In this document: one piece after another, positions 38,101 to 42,537 of the stretch
Layout of the letters: the number at the start of each line of letters is the position of its first letter
Numbering within the stretch: the stretch's first letter is position 1
Made by a program: the position numbers and the translations under genes
The notes under the pieces: model-generated
What the model saw: the letters and a program-made list of their open reading frames with translations, nothing else
The model's database searches: none
What the model was told of the DNA's origin: nothing
NCBI RefSeq assembly: GCF_024868665.1
Contig: NC_079914.1
Span: forward strand, 3,404,593-3,468,592
Length of the DNA: 64,000 nucleotides
Source of the DNA: Triplophysa rosa
Lineage: Eukaryota > Chordata > Actinopteri > Cypriniformes > Nemacheilidae
Direction of reading: 5' to 3'

Positions 38101-41100
38101 CTTTTCACGTAGGCAATACGCGCTATATGTAATAAGCAGGATACATTACAATGGGATTGGTTGGCCTTTATACAATTGCTGACCACGTTGTGTAACTTTA
38201 CATTTCCAAAGAGAAGAAGTCGCTTCTTCGGAAAGCAAGCAATGGTTTGTTTAATGTTAGCAAAGGTAACACTGTGCACATAATAAAATCCTGTAAAATG
38301 ATCAGTGGTACATTGTTCTGGTCTGGCTCAGTTCATCAGTGATTGGGTGAGAACAGTTCAAATTTACTGGCTGCGGAAACCAGCGGGAAGGGCTCATTAT
38401 ACAACAGACAAAACGCCGTAAATAACGCACGCTCTGTGCAACCAAAACGGCGTTTTTTACGCCGTCATATGGCAAGACAGCGGCGCAAAAGGCGGCCGTT
38501 AGAACTAGTGCTGTCAATCGATTAAAAAAATTAATCAGATTAATCACACATTTTCTGTGATTAATCACGATTAATCACACATAACAATAATATTTTAAAA
38601 TATACTTTTACATCTTAATAATTTCACATTTAATCTTCAAATTGATGTAGAAACAACATATTTCTTTAACAGCGTCATTTTATGAATGAAAGAAAACATT
38701 TTGATATTAGTACTGTAACTGATGTCTCTATTAAATTGATTATTTTAACATTAATTATAGCCATTCAACAATATAATTGAGAGCTATCATGAAATATACA
38801 GAAATTGAAGGAGGTTCTCAAACACTTTACAGTCTTTAATGCTAAATTATAAATTAAATGCAGAAGAATTCTCATTAAAGCTACAAAATCACATTGATTT
38901 CTTCTTTTATTTTGTTCTTTGATTAACATTAGTGACAGGAGTCACAGCAGCACGTTTAAGAACGCGGCCCCTTTAAGAGCTGTCTCAGTACGCAGATCTG
39001 ACCGTCACCGCACAACCATTTTCACAACTCTTTGCCTTCATTTAAGATTTTATTTTACACTTTGAAGTCTTGCTTAAGAAAATGTTCGACAAAACGGGCT
39101 TTCTGACATAATCTTGTATGGTTTTATCCATTCAAGCACGAAAGAGAACTTAACACAGATGCGCTGTCTGACAGAGATTCACCGACGCAGCCTTCAGCCC
39201 ATGACTGTTTACACCAGACTGGACCTCGCGTTGCGTTTTGCCGCGTCCCACAGTTTAGAAGCTGTCTATCTTCATTGAACGCGTCAAAGCAACTGTTTAA
39301 AATCGCGCTTAAGTGGTTTAAAAGCCTGTACACGAATACGAGCGTGATTACATAATGTAACGCTAGACAAATATGTCAAAACAAACGGATGCTGCGTTAA
39401 TTACGTTAAATATTTTTCACGCGTTAATTTGAAAAAATTAATCGCATGCGTTAACGCGTTAACGTTGACAGCCCTAGTTAGAACCTTAGAACGCCGTTAA
39501 ATACGTCATTATGGACGACTTTTCGCGCGTTTTTAAAAATACTGTTTAAAACACCGTCAAAAACGGCGTTCGCATATAAACGCGTTCAATCTATGGCGTA
39601 ATTGTGACACCATCGACTTGCCATGCACAGCCTTGCAAAGTATACTACATTCGACTCATACGCGTACACACTGGTTTCGACGCATGCGCATTACGACATA
39701 TTGCAAAACCTCTCCGGGCCTACAGGGGTCAGGTTTTCGTCAACTACCTTGAATCGATACTTGCTGGACACTGTTGCCACCTGGTGGTAAACTAATTACT
39801 GCAAGAAATGGAATGCGCATGCATGATCTGCACGTACTTTGTACGCGAGGTAACAAAATTCCAATGGTGCGCGTACTATTCTTATGATGAAATTTGTGTC
39901 ACGCGCACTGTACGCTGTCCCTCGCGTACGCGTAAAAAGGGAACTATACTTCAGCCTCAAGCCATAGCCTACCCACTCAGAAGTATAAAAGCAACAAAAC
40001 ACATTATTAGTTACTTTTTTAGTAACAGTTTCCCCAAAACTGGTCGCAACTCGATGCATTAAAGCCCCATTCACAGTAACAGTAAACCTAAAACAACTAG
40101 AATTTATTATTTTCAACATGGGCGTGTGCAGCATTGGGACGTGCATTCGTTTTTGATGCAAGTGTTGCGTTAACATCAGGGTTTTTTGTTACGAGTTATC
40201 TTTTCTTTCGGTTTGCATCTATCAATTTGAAAATTAAAATAAGATGAAAAAAGATAATCAAATGCAATGTAAGTAACTCTCTGTTATAAAGTATTTCATT
40301 CACTAAAATCTAGATTTACTGTAGGCATTATTTAGATTTGATACAAAATAGGGAGAAAATATAATCTTAAGCAAAAAAATGGTACTTTGACAACTCTATA
40401 ATACAATGATGCAAAATGTTGGTTCTTTTTCGCATTTTTCTTGTATTTCCTGTTAGGTGTGTCCATGGTACGTGTGTTCCAGTAGACGTTCAATCCTACC
40501 GCTGTGAGTGTGCGGAGGGTTTCCACGGCTCCTTATGCAGTCAACCGGACGTCCCTCCCAGTCCCTGTACAGCACTAAACTGTCAACATGGCTACTGTGA
40601 GGTATCACAGACAGGACAGGCGCAGTGCATCTGTGACACTGGCTACAGTGGACAGTTATGTGACATAGGTAACTCACATTCACATATTATACTCATGTCC
40701 ATGACAAATTTATTTTAAAGGGTTTGTTTACCCCAAAATAAAATGTATTTTATCACCCTTATGTATTTCCACATGACGGAGGGATTCGTTTTTATTGTAT
40801 GTACAAAAGTAGACATTTTATAATAGTACAGCATACATAAAGTCACGAGGGTGAATAATGATAACAAAATGTACAATGCACTGTTCCTTTAAGATAGATA
40901 TGCATTACAATAATACTCACTCATGTATGTTTGTTTCCAGTTGCTCCCTGTAAGGGTGAGTCCGTGAGGGACTTTCATCGCGTACGCCGTGGTGAGAACC
41001 ATTGTCGGAGCACCCAGCCCCTGTCCTGGCAGGAGTGTCGGGGCGGCTGCAGGGCAGACACAGGCCTGTGCTGCACCAGCACCAGAGTACGCCGCAGACG

Positions 41101-41185
41101 CTACAGCTTCCAGTGTGACGACGGCACGTCATTTACACAAGACATTGAGAAGACCGTAGAATGTGGCTGTGATAAGTGTGTGTAG
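3959..41185 (+). CDS. slit1: slit1, Slit guidance ligand 1 (exons 2-37 of 37; 5' partial)
   Basis: Secreted extracellular-matrix ligand of Robo receptors that repels axons and migrating cells. Thirty-six coding exons join in one frame with consistent splice phases. Order: four leucine-rich domains with cysteine caps (exons 2-8, 9-14, 16-20, 21-26), EGF1-6 (27-32), laminin-G (32-35), EGF7-9 (35-36), C-terminal cystine knot (37). LRR exons are mostly 72 bases with introns after the second base of a hydrophobic codon. The sum is 4417 bases, about 1471 residues plus stop, close to the roughly 1530-residue family length once exon 1 (signal peptide and LRRNT1, left of the window) is added. Residues such as [16 protein letters not shown] and [14 protein letters not shown], and convergence with lcor, favour slit1 over slit2/3. 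The slit1a or slit1b copy is not decided. No frameshift or stop is seen. Confidence 0.97.
4031..5119. other. slit1 intron 2
   Basis: AT-rich. It contains a short (GA)n run at 4864-4887. I see nothing else of note. Confidence 0.6.
4864..4887. repeat. (GA)n microsatellite
   Basis: About 12 uninterrupted GA units in intron 2. Confidence 0.9.
5120..5191 (+). CDS. slit1: slit1 exon 3: LRR of domain 1
   Basis: A 72-base exon reading [19 protein letters not shown]. Acceptor tttatacag and donor gtgagt; phases match exons 2 and 4. Confidence 0.95.
6461..7038 (+). repeat. 5' LTR
   Basis: 578 bases, TGTCATGG...CGTGACA, nearly identical to 8342-8921. It contains TTATTATTAAAG near its 3' part, possibly part of the polyadenylation region. 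Confidence 0.92.
7072..8202 (+). CDS. gag-like protein of the LTR retrotransposon
   Basis: A 376-residue ORF starting [19 protein letters not shown]. Residues about 25-65 contain [20 protein letters not shown], followed by LTLIFNSCL, which resembles the capsid core of Ty3/gypsy retrotransposon Gag (V-x-E-x-A-x-x-F...L-x-x-x-F). The C-terminal half is a proline-rich repeat of heptad and octad units ([15 protein letters not shown]). No zinc knuckle, protease or polymerase follows. The frame is open upstream to 7018, but that start lies in the LTR, so the ATG at 7072 is preferred. Family assignment is by pattern only. Confidence 0.7.
   Translation: MDSSLRARQTRLLFGLRQGDRGVREFARTFLDAAAETGFGEKDLTLIFNSCLTEPLKPSEMRMLSPLYFGDMLRYVVNRDEPWPTTPSWVSSPLATVPEDLVLATVTLGNSAPPTSSSADPSPPSTTLRGKRGRRESGEVSTDSSGAELATPSTAPSQPTTSPAVRLKKKRQRRGARTPTQPVQPASSPVQPASQPVQPASQPVIKPASSLVQLASSPVIQPASSPVVLPMSSPVPSPVQPASSPVQLASSLVSSPVSSHVSRPVIQPASSPVIQPASSPAQPAIQPASSPAQPAFQPASSPAQPAFQPASQPVPCPAAKPAPGRPPGSRTVPPRTPPKSPRTPRPRAQPGTGTSPHPHGLPPMGPPMFVIFNVPP
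7610..8020 (+). repeat. GC-rich tandem repeat within the gag-like ORF
   Basis: Imperfect 21- and 24-base units around CAGTCCGGTGCAGCCGGCG, coding QP/SP-rich heptads and octads. Because unit lengths are multiples of three and lack stops, long ORFs appear in several other frames on both strands. Confidence 0.85.
8328..8337 (+). other. Polypurine tract of the LTR element
   Basis: AAAGGGGGGG, four bases before the 3' LTR, in the position expected for plus-strand priming. Confidence 0.65.
8342..8921 (+). repeat. 3' LTR
   Basis: 580 bases, nearly identical to 6461-7038. Flanked on its right by the GAGGG duplication. Confidence 0.92.
10333..10404 (+). CDS. slit1: slit1 exon 4: LRR of domain 1
   Basis: A 72-base exon reading [15 protein letters not shown]. 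Acceptor cccctcag, donor gtgagt. It follows the transposon-filled intron 3. Confidence 0.95.
11168..11359 (-). repeat. Dispersed repeat, related to 44404-44633
   Basis: Shares CTAGTCCCAGACTAAA, AATATGTCAGTGTCATT and TTTTGTCTCAAGATG with the reverse complement of 44404-44633. Confidence 0.65.
13205..13240 (+). mobile_element. hAT-like terminal fragment
   Basis: CAGTGGTCGGGAACCTATGG resembles Charlie/hAT termini. A possible partner end is the ATGGCTCTTTGGTGAAC stretch near 14145-14163. No target duplication was found, so the boundaries are unproven. Confidence 0.4.
13661..13935 (+). repeat. Cyprinid dispersed repeat (half element)
   Basis: Begins AAAGGGACACTCCACCC and AAAAATGAAAATTCTGTCAT, a wording seen very often in cyprinid genomes, and continues with GGTTGAACATAAAA. 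Related to the copies at 17541-17804 and 40715-40892. Confidence 0.7.
14756..15189. mobile_element. Palindromic TA-flanked element
   Basis: Terminal inverted repeats of about 60 bases start CACTGTAAAACTTTGCTGTA and include CAGTAACTTACTGTAGATTT on both arms. TA dinucleotides flank both ends (14754-14755, 15190-15191), as in Tc1/mariner-type insertion. There is no ORF. The same family is at 23322-23730. Confidence 0.8.
15299..15721 (-). pseudogene. Unrecognised single-pass membrane protein ORF with one in-frame TGA, antisense in slit1 intron 4
   Basis: On the minus strand ATG at 15721 (context AAGAAAATGT) opens MSPYTV, then an in-frame TGA (15703-15701), then 133 uninterrupted codons to TGA at 15299. 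The long part has a basic region ([15 protein letters not shown]), then a hydrophobic segment of about 22 residues ([18 protein letters not shown]) followed by [14 protein letters not shown], so it looks like a one-pass membrane protein with a basic tail. There is no methionine after the TGA. GC content is clearly higher than the surrounding intron. It may be a gene with a new stop (CGA to TGA fits), a terminal exon entered at a tttgcag acceptor near 15656, or a short unspliced intron. Family not recognised. Confidence 0.5.
16484..16573. promoter_or_regulatory. Candidate intronic enhancer with POU/octamer-like sites
   Basis: Contains TGCAAAT (16484-16490), an exact octamer ATTTGCAT (16526-16533) and TGCAAAT (16567-16573) within 90 bases, in a non-repetitive block of intron 4. 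Function is inferred from motifs only. Confidence 0.3.
17276..17347 (+). CDS. slit1: slit1 exon 5: LRR of domain 1
   Basis: A 72-base exon reading [20 protein letters not shown]. Acceptor ttcattag, donor gtgagt. Confidence 0.95.
17425..17496 (+). CDS. slit1: slit1 exon 6: LRR of domain 1
   Basis: A 72-base exon reading [18 protein letters not shown]. Acceptor atttcag, donor gtatgt. The preceding intron is only 77 bases. Confidence 0.95.
17541..17804. mobile_element. Palindromic short element in intron 6
   Basis: Ends GGGATAGTTCAC and GTGAACTATTCCC are inverted repeats. The inner arms AGATATTTTGAAAAATG and CATTCTTCAAAATATCT are also inverted. A very common cyprinid non-autonomous element. 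It lies 44 bases after exon 6. Confidence 0.82.
17967..18038 (+). CDS. slit1: slit1 exon 7: LRR of domain 1
   Basis: A 72-base exon reading [20 protein letters not shown]. Acceptor cctccacag, donor gtgagt. Confidence 0.95.
18039..18399. other. slit1 intron 7
   Basis: 361 bases, AT-rich. I see no repeat or gene in it. Confidence 0.7.
18400..18563 (+). CDS. slit1: slit1 exon 8: C-terminal cap of LRR domain 1
   Basis: A 164-base exon with the LRRCT signature [17 protein letters not shown] followed by further cap cysteines (TQCSS and FTCTG). It ends in phase 1 at the donor gtaaat, the usual size and phase for a Slit LRRCT exon. Confidence 0.96.
18674..18818 (+). CDS. slit1: slit1 exon 9: N-terminal cap of LRR domain 2
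   Basis: A 145-base exon with cap cysteines [19 protein letters not shown]. This begins the second LRR domain, which in Slits contains the Robo Ig1-binding surface (family knowledge). Confidence 0.96.
18819..19126. other. slit1 intron 9
   Basis: 308 bases. Nothing recognised. Confidence 0.7.
19127..19198 (+). CDS. slit1: slit1 exon 10: LRR of domain 2
   Basis: A 72-base exon reading [19 protein letters not shown]. Acceptor gttatag, donor gtaagt. Confidence 0.95.
19313..19610. repeat. Dispersed repeat in intron 10
   Basis: Starts CACTGCAAAAAATTACATTC and carries AAGCATTTTTGTCTTG, with its inverted partner ACAAGACAAAAATGCTTAG near 19588-19606. The same words recur near 14860-14990 and 20030-20160. 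Confidence 0.6.
19718..19789 (+). CDS. slit1: slit1 exon 11: LRR of domain 2
   Basis: A 72-base exon reading [19 protein letters not shown]. Acceptor ctccatag, donor gtgagt. Confidence 0.95.
20454..23312. mobile_element. hAT-type element, TSD CAAACCAC, carrying nested insertions
   Basis: Ends CAGGGCCGGACTG and CCAGTCCGGGGCTG are inverted. Perfect 8-bp duplications CAAACCAC lie at 20446-20453 and 23313-23320. The interior includes a repeat (GTCAAAGTCTGCTTTATTGTC...) split by the fold-back element at 20965-22853. No intact transposase. Confidence 0.85.
20965..22853. mobile_element. Long fold-back element with 6-bp target duplication
   Basis: Ends TATGGGATTACTTTTGTGTC and its inverted copy. 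The left arm (20965 to about 21400) is matched almost base for base in inverted orientation by about 22400-22853. An inner block around 21995-22085 (CACCCTCAGGTA, AATCGCTAAAAGTTTTA) is matched by about 22260-22345. A left-arm insertion of about 0.6 kb breaks the symmetry. The target CATGTA is duplicated at 20959-20964 and 22854-22859. No ORF of size. Superfamily not assigned. Confidence 0.82.
23322..23730. mobile_element. Palindromic element, second copy of the 14756-15189 family
   Basis: Begins CACTGTAAA and ends TTTACAGTG. Both arms carry CAGTAACTTACTGTAGATTT, then AATGAACATTAAACATTAAC and AAGCATTCTGG inverted. It lies just right of the hAT element. Confidence 0.78.
25677..25748 (+). CDS. 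slit1: slit1 exon 12: LRR of domain 2
   Basis: A 72-base exon reading [18 protein letters not shown]. Acceptor tttcacag, donor gtaagt. It follows the 5.9-kb intron 11. Confidence 0.95.
25939..26082 (+). CDS. slit1: slit1 exon 13: two fused LRRs of domain 2
   Basis: A 144-base double-length exon coding two repeats, [18 protein letters not shown] and [18 protein letters not shown]. Acceptor tctttcag, donor gtatga. Confidence 0.95.
26257..26420 (+). CDS. slit1: slit1 exon 14: C-terminal cap of LRR domain 2
   Basis: A 164-base exon with LRRCT signature [16 protein letters not shown] and the segment [16 protein letters not shown], which is very close to SLIT1. Ends in phase 1, donor gtggaa. Confidence 0.96.
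26421..27000. other. slit1 intron 14
   Basis: 580 bases. The first part (about 26470-26660) looks repetitive: GTGGCTAATTCGG is partnered by ACGAATTCATACAAA, and the centre has CCCCACCCCTAACCCCGCCC. Nothing else seen. Confidence 0.5.
27004..27027 (+). CDS. slit1: slit1 exon 15: 24-base microexon in the D2-D3 linker
   Basis: Encodes AKEQYHIP between the second and third LRR domains, in phase with both neighbours. Acceptor is tagcag, a tandem NAGNAG site, so the exon may also start at 27001 and add one alanine. The equivalent SLIT2 microexon is known to be alternatively spliced. Skipping it here would keep the frame. Confidence 0.9.
27136..27280 (+). CDS. slit1: slit1 exon 16: N-terminal cap of LRR domain 3
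   Basis: A 145-base exon with cap cysteines [20 protein letters not shown]. Acceptor tatcttcag, donor gtaaga. Confidence 0.96.
27281..27985. other. slit1 intron 16
   Basis: 705 bases. No recognised repeat or gene. Confidence 0.6.
27986..28060 (+). CDS. slit1: slit1 exon 17: LRR of domain 3
   Basis: A 75-base exon, one codon longer than the standard, reading [20 protein letters not shown]. Donor gtgagt. Confidence 0.95.
28152..28295 (+). CDS. slit1: slit1 exon 18: two LRRs of domain 3, GC donor
   Basis: A 144-base exon reading [20 protein letters not shown] and [20 protein letters not shown]. The frame requires the donor at 28296, which is GCAAGT rather than GTNNNN. The conserved protein continues as LMLRNN in exon 19, so this is a GC-AG intron. 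Confidence 0.94.
28296..28430 (+). other. slit1: slit1 intron 18, GC-AG type
   Basis: Donor CT/GCAAGT and acceptor TTTGTTAG. The nearest GT alternative (28300) would shift the frame by four bases. It also holds a short ATAGC tandem repeat at 28344-28370. Confidence 0.9.
28344..28370. repeat. Short (ATAGC)n tandem repeat
   Basis: Five pentamer units, about 50 bases after the GC donor of intron 18. Confidence 0.85.
28431..28574 (+). CDS. slit1: slit1 exon 19: two LRRs of domain 3
   Basis: A 144-base exon reading [20 protein letters not shown] and [20 protein letters not shown]. Acceptor tttgttag, donor gtaacg. Confidence 0.95.
28680..28846 (+). CDS. slit1: slit1 exon 20: C-terminal cap of LRR domain 3
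   Basis: A 167-base exon with signature [20 protein letters not shown] and later cap cysteines (PRCQNP, FRCDK). Ends in phase 1, donor gtaacg. Confidence 0.96.
29015..29103 (+). repeat. (CT)n microsatellite next to the exon 21 acceptor
   Basis: About 44 CT units with one AC interruption, ending 22 bases before the first base of exon 21. The sequence just upstream (28916-28985) is a CCTAGCAACCACCC-type low-complexity repeat. Confidence 0.93.
29126..29264 (+). CDS. slit1: slit1 exon 21: N-terminal cap of LRR domain 4
   Basis: A 139-base exon with cap cysteines [20 protein letters not shown]. Its acceptor, ctttaag, lies about 22 bases after a long CT microsatellite in intron 20. Donor gtgagt. 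The fourth LRR domain mediates Slit dimerisation (family knowledge). Confidence 0.95.
29380..29448 (+). CDS. slit1: slit1 exon 22: LRR of domain 4
   Basis: A 69-base exon reading [20 protein letters not shown]. Acceptor accatag, donor gtgagt. Confidence 0.94.
29482..29590 (+). repeat. Dispersed repeat, copy 1
   Basis: Shares CTCTAG-AATGTTACTGCAGTTCC, TTCAGCCACC and GTCTAATATATT with 31752-31850. Confidence 0.65.
29704..29775 (+). CDS. slit1: slit1 exon 23: LRR of domain 4
   Basis: A 72-base exon reading [20 protein letters not shown]. Acceptor cattttag, donor gtgagt. Confidence 0.95.
29978..30049 (+). CDS. slit1: slit1 exon 24: LRR of domain 4
   Basis: A 72-base exon reading [20 protein letters not shown]. 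Acceptor tattacag, donor gtaagt. Confidence 0.95.
30202..30335 (-). repeat. Decayed tRNA-derived SINE
   Basis: Reverse-complement SINE words: CATTTATTCATTTGCCAGATG, then AGAAATCAAACCCATGAACT (degenerate complement of a tRNA B box) and CATCATGCTAAA. Same family as 35642-35795. Confidence 0.65.
30447..30518 (+). CDS. slit1: slit1 exon 25: LRR of domain 4
   Basis: A 72-base exon reading [20 protein letters not shown]. Acceptor ccctcag, donor gtgagt. Confidence 0.94.
30626..30896. mobile_element. Short hAT-derived element, TSD A(T/C)CTAGAA
   Basis: CAGTGGTTCTCAAACGC and its inverted partner (complement CAGTGGTTCTTAAGC) bound 271 bases. The flanks ATCTAGAA (30618-30625) and ACCTAGAA (30897-30904) match at 7 of 8 bases and fit the hAT nTCTAGAn target preference. 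Confidence 0.83.
30919..31330. repeat. Cyprinid dispersed element
   Basis: Starts TTAAAGTCCCAGTGAAATTAAA, contains TTCATGTGCCCTCATAATCTTC. The latter is shared with 37215-37460. Confidence 0.55.
31752..31850 (+). repeat. Dispersed repeat, copy 2
   Basis: About 100 bases similar to 29482-29590. Confidence 0.65.
32148..32311 (+). CDS. slit1: slit1 exon 26: C-terminal cap of LRR domain 4
   Basis: A 164-base exon with LRRCT signature [18 protein letters not shown], then [14 protein letters not shown]. The acceptor catcaag has a weak pyrimidine tract, but frame and conservation fix it. Donor gtactg, phase 1. Confidence 0.95.
32394..32518 (+). CDS. slit1: slit1 exon 27: EGF1
   Basis: A 125-base exon reading [22 protein letters not shown]1 is completed by the first codons of exon 28. 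Ends in phase 0, donor gtgatt. Confidence 0.95.
32618..32712 (+). CDS. slit1: slit1 exon 28: end of EGF1 and start of EGF2
   Basis: A 95-base exon reading [20 protein letters not shown]. Acceptor tgtccag, donor gtgaaa. Confidence 0.95.
32798..32937 (+). CDS. slit1: slit1 exon 29: EGF2 end and EGF3
   Basis: A 140-base exon with [19 protein letters not shown] and [15 protein letters not shown]. The DVDDC start and the cysteine spacing suggest a calcium-binding EGF module. Donor gtaaat. Confidence 0.95.
33084..33180 (+). CDS. slit1: slit1 exon 30: EGF3 end and EGF4
   Basis: A 97-base exon with [18 protein letters not shown]. Acceptor atttcag, donor gtacgt. Confidence 0.94.
33181..33498. other. 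slit1 intron 30
   Basis: 318 bases. Contains a short AATACAATTC repeat near 33280-33310 and nothing else recognised. Confidence 0.6.
33499..33636 (+). CDS. slit1: slit1 exon 31: EGF4 end and EGF5
   Basis: A 138-base exon with [19 protein letters not shown] and [12 protein letters not shown]. Acceptor gtttttag, donor gtgaga. Confidence 0.95.
33756..34010 (+). repeat. Fish DNA-transposon fragment (AGTAACACTTTACAATAAGG family)
   Basis: Begins AGTAACACTTTACAATAAGG and continues with TTTGTTAACATGAACTAA, a very common teleost element. The 3' end is decayed and its terminus was not found. It fills part of intron 31 (33637-34349). Confidence 0.65.
34350..34575 (+). CDS. slit1: slit1 exon 32: EGF6 and start of laminin-G
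   Basis: A 226-base exon containing the last EGF5 cysteine (GRLCEV), EGF6 ([12 protein letters not shown] to [14 protein letters not shown]), then the laminin-G start [15 protein letters not shown]. Only eight residues (EVSLSPSG) link EGF5 and EGF6. This linker carries the Slit cleavage site in SLIT2. Ends in phase 0, donor gtacaa. Confidence 0.95.
34808..35038. mobile_element. Small palindromic element
   Basis: Ends CACTGTAAAGAA and TTCTTACAGTG. The arms TTAAATCAAATTAACTTTA and TAATTTGATTTACTTAAAAA are inverted. Possibly a distant relative of the 14756 and 23322 elements. Confidence 0.65.
35039..35133 (+). repeat. tRNA-derived SINE fragment
   Basis: An exact tRNA B-box match GGTTCGATTCC at 35041-35051, then the cyprinid SINE tail TTGGATAGAAGCATCTGCTC and TAGATGTAAAT. 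The A box is missing, interrupted by the palindromic element. Confidence 0.75.
35642..35795 (-). repeat. tRNA-derived SINE
   Basis: Complement-strand SINE: TGCATTTAGCAGATACTTTC and ATCCAAAGCAAC (tail), then GAATGAAACCCATGACCTTG (degenerate complement of the B box). Confidence 0.72.
35908..36038 (+). CDS. slit1: slit1 exon 33: laminin-G
   Basis: A 131-base exon reading [20 protein letters not shown] and [15 protein letters not shown]. Acceptor gactgcag, donor gtgcgg. Confidence 0.95.
36120..36274 (+). CDS. slit1: slit1 exon 34: laminin-G
   Basis: A 155-base exon reading [20 protein letters not shown] and APLYVGG at its end. Acceptor tttcgtag, donor gtaaga. Confidence 0.95.
36349..36649 (+). 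CDS. slit1: slit1 exon 35: laminin-G end, EGF7, start of EGF8
   Basis: A 301-base exon with the conserved [16 protein letters not shown], then KPGVVPGC closing laminin-G, EGF7 ([11 protein letters not shown] to [14 protein letters not shown]) and the first cysteine of EGF8. Donor gtgagt. Confidence 0.96.
37215..37460. repeat. Dispersed element related to 30919-31330
   Basis: Shares TTCATGTGCCCTCATAATCT and a CTCCCCTCC/GGGCGGGGC block. Confidence 0.5.
37683..37751 (+). repeat. SINE tail fragment
   Basis: CTGTAAGTCACTTTGGATAA and AAGTGTCTGTTAAATGCG, followed by TAAATGTAAAA: the 3' end of the same SINE family. Confidence 0.7.
38506..39476. mobile_element. hAT-type element nested in intron 35, TSD GTTAGAAC
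   Basis: Left end TAGTGCTGTCAATCGATTAA and right-end complement TAGGGCTGTCAACGTTAACG. AATTAATC words recur at both ends. Perfect 8-bp duplications GTTAGAAC at 38498-38505 and 39477-39484. 971 bases, no transposase ORF. Confidence 0.88.
40457..40668 (+). CDS. slit1: slit1 exon 36: EGF8 and EGF9
   Basis: A 212-base exon with [18 protein letters not shown] and [17 protein letters not shown] to [14 protein letters not shown]. Acceptor tgttag, donor gtaact, phase 1. Confidence 0.95.
40715..40892. mobile_element. Short palindromic element in intron 36
   Basis: Ends TAAAGGGTTTGTTTACCCC and TGTTCCTTTAA, with inner TATCACCCTTATG versus GAGGGTGAATAATGATA. Same cyprinid group as 13661 and 17541. Confidence 0.6.
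40941..41185 (+). CDS. slit1: slit1 exon 37: C-terminal cystine knot and stop
   Basis: Last coding exon, 245 bases to a TAG stop. It encodes the CTCK domain with cysteine pattern [30 protein letters not shown] and final VECGCDKCV. Acceptor tgtttccag. Confidence 0.96.
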
Positions 41186-41695
41186 TCACAAAGAAGGATC
41201 AGAGGCTGCAGAAGACACGTTATGTATCTGTGTATCATGGACCATAATATCTGTGATGTAGGAGTTTGAAGAACTGTTTAAGAGAAGATTGCATGAGAAT
41301 GATGATGCCAGAATTTTGACATCTAAATGTTGAGTCGTGCTGTCCGACGAATGAGCTATTAAATGTCGAAAGTAAAGAGCTAACCAACAACTGGATTAGA
41401 TGCTTAGATTTATTAATTCAGTTTAACAGACAACATGTTAAAGGGCATTATAGTATTTGCATCATTTTTAATATTCATTGTAATATATTTGTTTAACTTT
41501 AAGTTTGATTGTAATATATACTGTTTTTAATTTCGATATAGTATTTTTGTATGTTAAACACCAATTTGTTTAGTTTTCTACACACGTTTGTTTTACAAAG
41601 TAGCTTTTATGTTTTTCATTTAATGCAAATGTTTTGTTGTTGACAAGTGATATTGTTTATATTTATTTCATTAAAGTTTTTGCCTCTTCATTTTT
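41186..41695 (+). other. slit1: slit1 3' untranslated region
   Basis: AT-rich sequence after the TAG stop, without coding signal, ending near an ATTAAA signal. The extent is inferred from that signal only. Confidence 0.6.
41670..41675 (+). terminator. slit1: Likely slit1 polyadenylation signal (ATTAAA)
   Basis: ATTAAA followed within about 25 bases by T-rich sequence, 485 bases after the stop codon. It is a common variant of AATAAA. Longer 3' ends cannot be excluded. Confidence 0.5.
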
Positions 41696-42297
41696 TTGTT
41701 TAACTCAGTTATTTTTGTTTTGTTTCTTTGGGCTGTTTATGCATTTGCATTGTACAAAATGCAAAGTAAGAATTTTTCATAGACTTTAGTTTTTCATACC
41801 AGGCTAATAATGTTTTGTAAATTGTCATTTTTGACACGCATGTCTAAAAATATTCCAATATATATGGCTCTCATTGCCAAACCAGTAGAACAGACGCACA
41901 CGTATAGCTGCGAGGGTGCTGATGCTTATCAGCTGTAGTCAAAATAATCCACCTACATGTCTCTGTGATATATGTTACAGGTCTCTTCTTTAATGCAAAT
42001 CAGTGTGCCATATACACTTTTTATTATCTGACCAACAAAAACCATTGCGTTAAACAGTAACAGCCCCACTCTCCTTAATTTGCTGTATGATTTGAGGCTA
42101 TCCTTCACATTTGTAGTATTGCAATGTCGTTAGTATGATAGTGATGCTTGCCTAAGCAAAAAATAAGACATCAGGATACTAGGAAAAAATATGACAAAAT
42201 ACAAAATAAAGATGAAAGCTACAGTACCAAATAAAAGAATAGAAAAGCTGACCATGCACTGCAGACCTTGCACTGCCACACAGTTCTTGTCAGCCGG

Positions 42298-42537
42298 CTC
42301 AAGTGTACACAGCTATTTTTAACAGCCCTCAACAACCCACAATGCTTCAAATTAACCATGATAACCTTTGTACCAAAGTCCTCTAATCCAAGCTGTCTTA
42401 ATCATTACAGAGTTGCAGGAATGTCTGTTGCTATGAAGGCTTTAAAGCGTACTATACCAGCTCACCTCAACATGAGCTCACCTCAACATGCCTTTAGGGA
42501 TCTGAGGGAGATTCTCTTTAATTCTGCTCTTTATTAA
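42298..42537 (+). pseudogene. LINE (L2-like) reverse-transcriptase fossil
   Basis: A frame here reads FVPKSSNPSCLNHYRVAGMS, then VAMKALKRTIPAHL and FNSALY, which parallels the L2/CR1-type reverse transcriptase words for N-D-F-R-P...M-K-x-x-E-R...H-L and D-F-S-S-A-F-N. About 80 residues remain, with an internal loss after HAFRDLRE. Dead fragment. Confidence 0.6.

Larger units (their letters stand above)
36784..40042. mobile_element. hAT-type element in intron 35, TSD GTCGCAAC, with nested elements
   Basis: Ends CAATGTTGGGGTAGAG and CCCCAAAACTG, with TAATTAAATTACTTTTC versus TTAGTTACTTTTTTAG subterminal. Perfect 8-bp duplications GTCGCAAC at 36776-36783 and 40043-40050. Inside are a dispersed repeat (37215-37460), a SINE tail (37683-37751), another hAT (38506-39476) and CG-rich sequence of unknown origin (39640-39950). 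No intact transposase. Confidence 0.82.

Noticed and set aside
3959..41185. slit2 or slit3 identity, and a hosted miR-218
   Set aside because: Residues and lcor synteny fit slit1. I saw no miR-218 hairpin in the introns; that microRNA is known from slit2 and slit3.
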